Shown one piece after another: positions 58,662 to 64,000 of a stretch of 64,000 nt of DNA (positions within the stretch are counted from its first letter, which is position 1; every line of letters begins with the position of its first letter). This stretch comes from Microbacterium sp. LWH13-1.2 (lineage in GTDB: Bacteria > Actinomycetota > Actinomycetes > Actinomycetales > Microbacteriaceae): positions 2,666,001 to 2,730,000 of the forward strand of contig NZ_CP151635.1 of NCBI RefSeq assembly GCF_038397735.1, read 5' to 3'. The translations under genes and the position numbers were made by a program. The notes under the pieces were generated by a model. The model was not told the origin of the DNA. It did no database searches and saw only the letters and a list, made by a program, of their open reading frames with translations.

Positions 58662-60215
58662 GTGCCGGAGCGCATCGTCGTCATCGGAGCAGGGCCCGTC
58701 GGCATCCGGTTCGCCGAGGAGCTGCTGCCCCTGGTGGCCTCGGGCAGGGCGACGGTGGCCGTGCTGGGCGCCGAGACTGCGCATCCGTACAACCGGGTGC
58801 TGATCGCCGAGCTCGCGGTGGGCGAGGTCTCGGCCGACGAGCTCACCCTGGCCACAGCAGCGGGCATCCCGGGCATCGATCTGCGTCTCGGGGCCCGAGC
58901 GGTGCGCATCGACCGCGAGGCGCAGCTGGTCGAGCTTGCCGACGGGTCGGCCGTCGACTACGACCGGCTCGTGCTCGCGACCGGAGCGCGCCCGATCATC
59001 CCGACGCTCGACGGACTCGAGACCCTCGGCCCCGACGCGACCGGTCTCGACACGAGCCTCACCGCGGGCGTCTGCGTGCTGCGCGACCTCACGGATGCCG
59101 AGCAGGTGCGCGCCGTGGTCGAGCGCGGCGGGCGTGTCGTGGTGCTCGGTGCCGGCGTGCTCGGGATCGAGCTCGCCATGCTGCTCGCCGATGCCGGCGC
59201 CGTTCCCTCGGTCGCCCACTTCGGTCCGATGCCGATGCCCCGCCAGCTCGATCGCGGCTCGGCGTCGATCCTGTCGACCGCGCTCGCCTCGGCCGGCGTC
59301 ACGCTCGTTCCGCACACCCGCGCCGAAGGGGTGATCGGCGTCGAGGGCGACGACGGCATCCGGCGGTTCCGGGCCCTCGCCAGCGCCGACGGCAAGCGCA
59401 TCGAGGGAGACCTGCTGGTGCTCTCGTGCGGGGTGCGGGCGCGCACCGAGCTCGCCGAGGCCGCAGGCCTTCGCGTCGGCAACGGCGTGCTCGTCGACGC
59501 CTCGCTGCGGTCATGGTCGGATCCCCTCATCCACGCGATCGGAGACTGCGCGCACATCGCCGACCCCGCCGAGTTCCTGCACGAGCGCCAGGTGCCCGGT
59601 GGGGCCGCAGGCCTCGTCGGCCCCGGATGGCGGCAGGCGAGCTGGCTGGCAGCGGCCATCGCGGCCGAGCTGAGCGGCGGTGCAGACGACGACGAGTCCA
59701 CAAGCGGGTTCGCCGATGAGCATCCCGGTGTCGTCGTGCTCAAGGGCGAGCTGGTCGACATCGCCTCGGCCGGCGACGTCTCGGCCGATCCCTTCGCGCC
59801 GACCCCCGTCGGGGAGGACGCCCCGGGCATCGCGGTCTGGGCCGACCCCGAGCACGGCACCTACGTCAAGATGGCGACGCGAGACGGCATCCTCACCGGA
59901 TTCGTGGCGGTCGGGATGCCGCGGGCCGCCGCCGAACTGAGCGTGCTGTATCTGCGCGGCGGCGAGCTGCCGGCCGACCGGTCGCTGCTGCTTCGGCTCG
60001 ACGACCCGGATGCCGATACGGTGGCTCCCGCCGGCCGCGACGCGACGCTGTGCATCTGCAACGCGGTGACCGTCGGTCAGGTCGAGGATGCGGTCGACGA
60101 CGGTTGCACCTCGGTCGCCGCGGTCGGCGACTGCACCCGCGCAGGCACCGGATGCGGGGGATGCCGCGCCCGCATCACCGAACTGCTGCACGCCCGCGCG
60201 GAGGCCGTCGCATGA
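58662..60215 (+). CDS. FAD-dependent oxidoreductase with BFD [2Fe-2S] domain, nitrate reductase electron-transfer subunit
   Basis: 517 aa, resembling NasB and the N-terminal half of NirB. FAD-binding IVVIGAGPVGIRFAEELLP, LVLATGARPIIPTLDG, NAD-binding VVVLGAGVLGIELAMLLADA, then a BFD-like [2Fe-2S] domain at the end with Cys pairs in LCICNAVT and CTRAGTGCGGC. It lacks the siroheme domain, so it passes electrons from NAD(P)H to the nitrate reductase that overlaps its stop codon. GTG 58662 is 2 nt after the narK stop. Confidence 0.87.
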   Translation: MPERIVVIGAGPVGIRFAEELLPLVASGRATVAVLGAETAHPYNRVLIAELAVGEVSADELTLATAAGIPGIDLRLGARAVRIDREAQLVELADGSAVDYDRLVLATGARPIIPTLDGLETLGPDATGLDTSLTAGVCVLRDLTDAEQVRAVVERGGRVVVLGAGVLGIELAMLLADAGAVPSVAHFGPMPMPRQLDRGSASILSTALASAGVTLVPHTRAEGVIGVEGDDGIRRFRALASADGKRIEGDLLVLSCGVRARTELAEAAGLRVGNGVLVDASLRSWSDPLIHAIGDCAHIADPAEFLHERQVPGGAAGLVGPGWRQASWLAAAIAAELSGGADDDESTSGFADEHPGVVVLKGELVDIASAGDVSADPFAPTPVGEDAPGIAVWADPEHGTYVKMATRDGILTGFVAVGMPRAAAELSVLYLRGGELPADRSLLLRLDDPDADTVAPAGRDATLCICNAVTVGQVEDAVDDGCTSVAAVGDCTRAGTGCGGCRARITELLHARAEAVA

Positions 60216-62278
60216 CCGACACCCACTGCCCCTACTGCGCGCTGCAGTGCGCGATGACCTTGACCCCCACAGCCGAAGCCGCTCTGCCGGTGACCGTCGC
60301 CGGGCGCGACTTCCCCACCAATCGCGGCGGCCTGTGCAAGAAGGGCTGGACCTCCGCCGAGCTGCTCGCCGACACCGGGCGCCTCACCACTCCCCTGGTG
60401 CGGGGCGATGACGGCGAACTGCACCCGGCGGAGTGGGACGCCACCCTCGACCTGATCGCCGATCGGCTGCGCAGGATCGCCTCCGACGACGGCCCCGACG
60501 CGATCGGGGTCTTCGGCGGCGGCGGGCTCACGAACGAGAAGGCCTACCAGCTCGGCAAGTTCGCCCGCATAGCGCTGCGCACCTCGCGCATCGACTACAA
60601 CGGACGCTTCTGCATGTCGTCCGCCGCAGCCGCCGCCAACCGCTCCTTCGGGATCGACCGGGGTCTCCCCTTCCCTCTGACCGACCTCGACACCGCCGAG
60701 ACGGTTCTCCTGCTCGGCTCGAACGTCGGCGACACCATGCCTCCGTTCGTCTCCCATCTGCAGGGCGCCAGGGCTCGCGGCGGTCTCATCGTCGTCGATC
60801 CTCGGCGCAGCTCGACCGCACGGCTGTGCGCCGCCGGCGCAGGCATCCATGTGCAGCCTGTGCCGGGCACCGACCTCGCCCTGCTGCTGGCGCTGACCCA
60901 CGTCGTGATCTCCGAGGAGCTGTACGACTCCGGCTACGTGCGCCAGCGCACCTCGGGCCTCGATGCGCTCCGCCAGTCGGTGTCAGCCTGGTGGCCCGAG
61001 CGCGCCGAGACCGTCACCGGAGTGCCCGCGCGCAGCATCCGGGAACTCGCCCGCCGATTGGCGGAGTCCGACTCGACGTACATCCTCACCGGGCGCGGGG
61101 TCGAGCAGCACGTCGACGGCACCGACACCGCCACCGCGGCCATCAACCTGGCACTGGTGCTCGGGCTGCCCGGCACTCCGGGGTGCGGCTACGGCACGCT
61201 CACCGGCCAGGGCAACGGGCAGGGCGGACGCGAGCACGGACAGAAGGCCGACCAGCTGCCCGGATACCGGTCGATCACCGATCCGGCCGCGCGGGCCTCG
61301 GTGGCAGCGGTGTGGGGCGTCGATCCCGACGACCTGCCGGGCCCCGGGGTGCCTGCCGTCGAGCTGCTGCAGAGCGCCGGCCTGCCCGGCGGCGTTCGCG
61401 CGCTGCTCGTTCACGGCTCCAACGTCTTCGTGTCTGCGCCGAACGTGCAGACCGTGCGCGACGCCTTGCGCAGGCTCGAGCTGCTCGTCGTCTCGGACTT
61501 CTTCCTCTCCGAGACCGCGAAGGCCGCCGACATCGTGCTCCCTGTGCTGCAGTGGGCCGAGGAGGAAGGCACGATGACGAACCTCGAGGGTCGCGTACTG
61601 CGGCGTCGGCGAGCCGTCGACGCCCCCGCCGGGGCCCGCAGCGAGCTCTGGGTCATGGCCGAGCTCGCACGCCGCCTCGACGCACCCGGCGCGTGGAGCC
61701 TCGACCCGTCGGAGGTGTTCGACGAGCTCGCCCGCGCATCCGCCGGCGGCCGCGCCGACTACTCGGGACTCAGCCACGCACTGCTCGACATGGGCATCGA
61801 GGCGCACTGGCCGTTCCCGATCGGAAGCCTCGGCACACCCCGACTGTTCGCCGACCGGTTCGCGCATGCCGACGGGCGCGCGAAGCTCGTGGCCGTGCGG
61901 GCTCGCTCGCATCCCGCGGCGAGCGCCGATCGACTGAACCTCGTCACCGGACGACTGCTCGAGCAGTACCAGAGCGGTGCGCAGACCCGCCGCATCCCCG
62001 AGCTGACCGAGAAGCGGCCCACGCTCGTCGCCCAGCTGCATCCGGCCACCGCGCGTCGTCACGGGATCGGCGAGGGCGACGGCATCCGCCTCTCCAACTC
62101 CCGAGGCACCGTGCAGGCACGCGCCGAGCTGACGCACGACATCCGGCCCGACACGGTGTTCCTGCCGTTCCACTATCCCGATGCCGAGAGCGCGAACCTG
62201 CTCACCGACGACCGGGTCGATCCGCACTCGGCCATGCCCGAGTTCAAACGGGCGCTCGTGCAGCTGAGCGCCGTCTGA
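60212..62278 (+). CDS. Assimilatory nitrate reductase catalytic subunit (molybdopterin oxidoreductase)
   Basis: 688-aa bis-MGD enzyme of the NasA/NasC/NapA type reducing nitrate to nitrite. The [4Fe-4S] site is visible at the N-terminus as Cys-x2-Cys-x3-Cys (CPYCALQC) with the fourth Cys in RGGLCKKGW. Then DYNGRFCMSSAAAAANRSFG with the Mo-region Cys, GTLTGQGNGQGGREHGQKAD, and a C-terminal dinucleotide-binding domain (LVTGRLLEQYQSGAQTRR). ATG 60212 overlaps the upstream stop (ATGA). No nitrite reductase is in the window. Confidence 0.92.
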   Translation: MTDTHCPYCALQCAMTLTPTAEAALPVTVAGRDFPTNRGGLCKKGWTSAELLADTGRLTTPLVRGDDGELHPAEWDATLDLIADRLRRIASDDGPDAIGVFGGGGLTNEKAYQLGKFARIALRTSRIDYNGRFCMSSAAAAANRSFGIDRGLPFPLTDLDTAETVLLLGSNVGDTMPPFVSHLQGARARGGLIVVDPRRSSTARLCAAGAGIHVQPVPGTDLALLLALTHVVISEELYDSGYVRQRTSGLDALRQSVSAWWPERAETVTGVPARSIRELARRLAESDSTYILTGRGVEQHVDGTDTATAAINLALVLGLPGTPGCGYGTLTGQGNGQGGREHGQKADQLPGYRSITDPAARASVAAVWGVDPDDLPGPGVPAVELLQSAGLPGGVRALLVHGSNVFVSAPNVQTVRDALRRLELLVVSDFFLSETAKAADIVLPVLQWAEEEGTMTNLEGRVLRRRRAVDAPAGARSELWVMAELARRLDAPGAWSLDPSEVFDELARASAGGRADYSGLSHALLDMGIEAHWPFPIGSLGTPRLFADRFAHADGRAKLVAVRARSHPAASADRLNLVTGRLLEQYQSGAQTRRIPELTEKRPTLVAQLHPATARRHGIGEGDGIRLSNSRGTVQARAELTHDIRPDTVFLPFHYPDAESANLLTDDRVDPHSAMPEFKRALVQLSAV

Positions 62279-62291
62279 CCCGGGGCGGGTC

Positions 62292-63233
62292 TCAGTCCTC
62301 GGGTTCGCCCGAGAGGATGCCGCGCAGCCAGTCGCGCGCCTCGACGAACACGTCGTCGTCGTAACGGTCGGGATACTGCACGATCTGCCGGTCGGCCCGC
62401 GGGTACGACCCGAGGAAGACCACGCGAGGGCTGAAACGACGGATGCCGAGCAGGGCGTCGGCCATGCGCTCGTGCTCGATGTGACCGTCGGCGTCGATCA
62501 CGAACCGGTAGCGCCCCAGCTCGTCGCCGATCGGTCGCGATTGGATGAGCGAGAGGTTGATGCCTCGGGTCGAGAACTGCTCGAGCATCTCGAGGAGAGA
62601 CCCGGGGTGATCGTTGGGCAGCTCGACGATCAGCGAGGTCTTGTCGGCACCGGTCGGAGCCGGTGCCGTGGTGGTGCGGGTGACGAGGACGAAGCGAGTG
62701 ACGGCCTGGGCGTTGTCGCCGATGTCCTCAGCCAGGACGTCGACGTCGAGGTGCTTCACGACCCCGGGAGCGGCGATCGCCGCCTGCGCGGGAAGACCAC
62801 CGTCGAGCATGCCGATCGCCGAGGCGACGTTGCTCGCCGCGGGCACGTGCGAGTGCGTCGGCAGGTGCTCGCCGAGCCAGCTGTGGCACTGCGCATAGGC
62901 GACGGGGTGCGCTGCGATGACCTGCACGTCTGCCAGCGTGGTGCCGCGGGGCGCCACGAGCACGAAGTTCACCGGTACCAGGTACTCGCCGACGATCCGC
63001 AGGCCCGGCAGCGTGGCCAAGGCATCCTGTGTCGTCGAGACGCCGCCCTCGACCGAGTTCTCGATCGCGATCATGGCGGCATCGCTGCGGCCCTCGAGCA
63101 CGTCGGCGAGCGCCTCGCCGACGTTGTGCACGGCGCGCCAGTCCTGTCCGCGCGCCTCGGCGACCTGTTCGAGCGCCGCTTCGGTGAACGTTCCGGCAGG
63201 GCCGAGATAGCTGTAAGTGCGGCGTTCAGTCAC
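62292..63233 (-). CDS. pheA: Prephenate dehydratase
   Basis: 313-aa enzyme of phenylalanine synthesis converting prephenate to phenylpyruvate. TYSYLGPAGTFTEAALEQ at the N-terminus, IAIENSVEGGVSTTQDAL and the catalytic Thr in VTRFVLVTR; a C-terminal ACT domain with LIQSRPIGDELGRYRFVID responds to phenylalanine. GTG 63233 is chosen because TAAGGT lies 7 nt upstream, giving a leaderless start; the GTG at 63242 lies inside that box. Convergent with the nitrate reductase gene. Confidence 0.93.
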   Translation of the reverse strand: MTERRTYSYLGPAGTFTEAALEQVAEARGQDWRAVHNVGEALADVLEGRSDAAMIAIENSVEGGVSTTQDALATLPGLRIVGEYLVPVNFVLVAPRGTTLADVQVIAAHPVAYAQCHSWLGEHLPTHSHVPAASNVASAIGMLDGGLPAQAAIAAPGVVKHLDVDVLAEDIGDNAQAVTRFVLVTRTTTAPAPTGADKTSLIVELPNDHPGSLLEMLEQFSTRGINLSLIQSRPIGDELGRYRFVIDADGHIEHERMADALLGIRRFSPRVVFLGSYPRADRQIVQYPDRYDDDVFVEARDWLRGILSGEPED

Positions 63234-63240
63234 GCGTTTC

Positions 63241-63246
63241 ACCTTA
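63241..63246 (-). promoter_or_regulatory. -10 box of pheA, probably leaderless
   Basis: Minus strand TAAGGT, 7 nt before GTG 63233; no ribosome site follows it. Confidence 0.5.
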
Positions 63247-63304
63247 GGGCAACTCCGAGCGCGCAGAAGATGCGCGGATGCCGAGATGGGGGCAGACTGT
63301 CTGC

Positions 63305-64000
63305 ATGACGAGCCGTGCCGGTCTACCAGCCGAAGAATCCGATCTGATCGATGTCGACGAACTGATCGCCGCCTATTACGACCGCGTCCCGGATCCGGAG
63401 GTCGCCGCCGAACGCGTCGCCTTCGGAACCAGCGGGCACCGCGGCTCCTCCCTCTCGAACAGCTTCAACGAGAACCACATCCTCGCGACGACCCAGGCGA
63501 TCGTCGACTATCGGACCGGCCAGGGCATCACCGGCCCGCTGTTCCTCGGTCGCGACACCCACGCCCTGTCGTTGCCGGCCGAGCGCAGCGCCATCGAGGT
63601 GCTGGTCGCGAACGGCATCGACGTGCGCGTCGACTCGCGCGACTCGTGGGTTCCGACGCCCGCACTCAGCCACGCCATCCTGACCTTCAACCGCGACCTG
63701 GCCCCGGATGCTCCCGGCCGCGCCGACGGCATCGTCGTCACCCCGTCGCACAACCCGCCGCGGGACGGCGGGTTCAAGTACAACCCGCCGCACGGCGGAC
63801 CGGCCGACACCGACGCGACCGGCTGGATCGCCGACCGCGCCAACGAGCTGATCGCCGGCGGCCTGGTCGATGTGAAGCGCGAGCGCTTCGCCGACGTCGA
63901 CTGGGACGCGGTTCCCGGCTACGACTTCCGTGATGCCTACGTGCGGGATCTCGCGACCATCATCGACATCGACGCGATCCGCAGCGCCGGCGTGCGCATA
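63305..64000 (+). CDS. pgm: Phosphoglucomutase, 3' part beyond window
   Basis: The first 232 codons of an alpha-D-phosphohexomutase interconverting glucose 1- and 6-phosphate. RVAFGTSGHRGSSLSNSFNE at the N-terminus and the phosphoserine loop IVVTPSHNPPRDGGFKYNPP are those of the bacterial Pgm type of about 545 aa. ATG 63305 lies 6 nt after CAGACT, a weak -10-like hexamer, without a ribosome site. Divergent from pheA. Confidence 0.93.
   Translation, partial: MTSRAGLPAEESDLIDVDELIAAYYDRVPDPEVAAERVAFGTSGHRGSSLSNSFNENHILATTQAIVDYRTGQGITGPLFLGRDTHALSLPAERSAIEVLVANGIDVRVDSRDSWVPTPALSHAILTFNRDLAPDAPGRADGIVVTPSHNPPRDGGFKYNPPHGGPADTDATGWIADRANELIAGGLVDVKRERFADVDWDAVPGYDFRDAYVRDLATIIDIDAIRSAGVRI

Noticed and set aside
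57204..60215. A single 1003-aa protein joining narK region and the oxidoreductase
   Set aside because: The first part is narK read in the wrong frame; the true oxidoreductase starts at GTG 58662 after the narK stop.

Overview
The window is high-G+C DNA from an actinobacterium. Gene content and style fit Microbacteriaceae, most probably Microbacterium or a close relative: a cydABDC operon beside a SufR-like regulator, radA, clpC, an HspR/Hsp20 pair, a NarK/NasB/NasA nitrate set next to moeA/mobA, and many start codons lying only 6-7 nt after a TANNNT -10 box (probable leaderless mRNAs). The genus is an inference from gene content, not from a marker gene. No transposase, integrase or CRISPR array was found.

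Left part (1-7333): a minus-strand operon for the protocatechuate 4,5-cleavage pathway: ligJ, ligK, ligI, a fused ligAB dioxygenase, ligC and a co-translated aldo/keto reductase cut by the window edge. A divergent LysR regulator lies next to it, with a dyad-rich control region between them. Together these steps open protocatechuate, oxidise the semialdehyde, hydrolyse the pyrone, hydrate and cleave to pyruvate and oxaloacetate. A ligU-type tautomerase is not in view. A nucleotidyltransferase-fold gene follows.

Middle part (7398-31009): about 23 kb of accessory catabolic genes lying between two 188-bp direct repeats (7398-7585 and 30643-30830, four mismatches by eye). The repeats are the 3' end of a cytochrome b561-type gene. 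In the left copy this tail is spliced onto a truncated NmrA-like gene; in the right copy it belongs to a 5'-truncated cytochrome gene that abuts a remnant of a sucrose-phosphorylase-like gene. Between them lie an ADP-forming acyl-CoA synthetase, a two-component flavin monooxygenase, one Opp/Dpp-type ABC importer with two separate binding lipoproteins, an amidase, two amidohydrolases, two SDRs, two MaoC-fold proteins, a DUF3237 protein, an AMP-forming CoA ligase, and IclR, TetR and MarR regulators. Together they look like a pathway that imports and degrades an amide- or ester-linked, probably aromatic or alicyclic acid. The substrate cannot be named from sequence.

Right part (31314-64000): conserved chromosome. 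tRNA-Ser(CGA), a 2OG-oxygenase-like gene, cydC/D/B/A (cytochrome bd and its assembly exporter) with its regulator, radA, an SseB-like gene, a probable small RNA with C-rich loops (41331-41474, minus strand), a membrane-anchored protein, an N-acetylglutamate synthase-like GNAT, clpC, a DUF2975/HTH pair, a YbjQ protein, a small lipoprotein, a dicarboxylate/amino-acid:cation symporter, a Na+/H+ antiporter, hspR/hsp20/DUF2795, a luciferase-like oxidoreductase, a DUF559-like protein, moeA-mobA-DUF6457, narK-nasB-nasA, pheA and the start of pgm. Intergenic regions here carry at least two families of dispersed palindromic repeats and several strong terminator hairpins.

The most promising undescribed items are the C-rich-loop sRNA, the repeat-bounded catabolic segment with its gene-fragment junctions, and the unknown catabolic pathway inside it.
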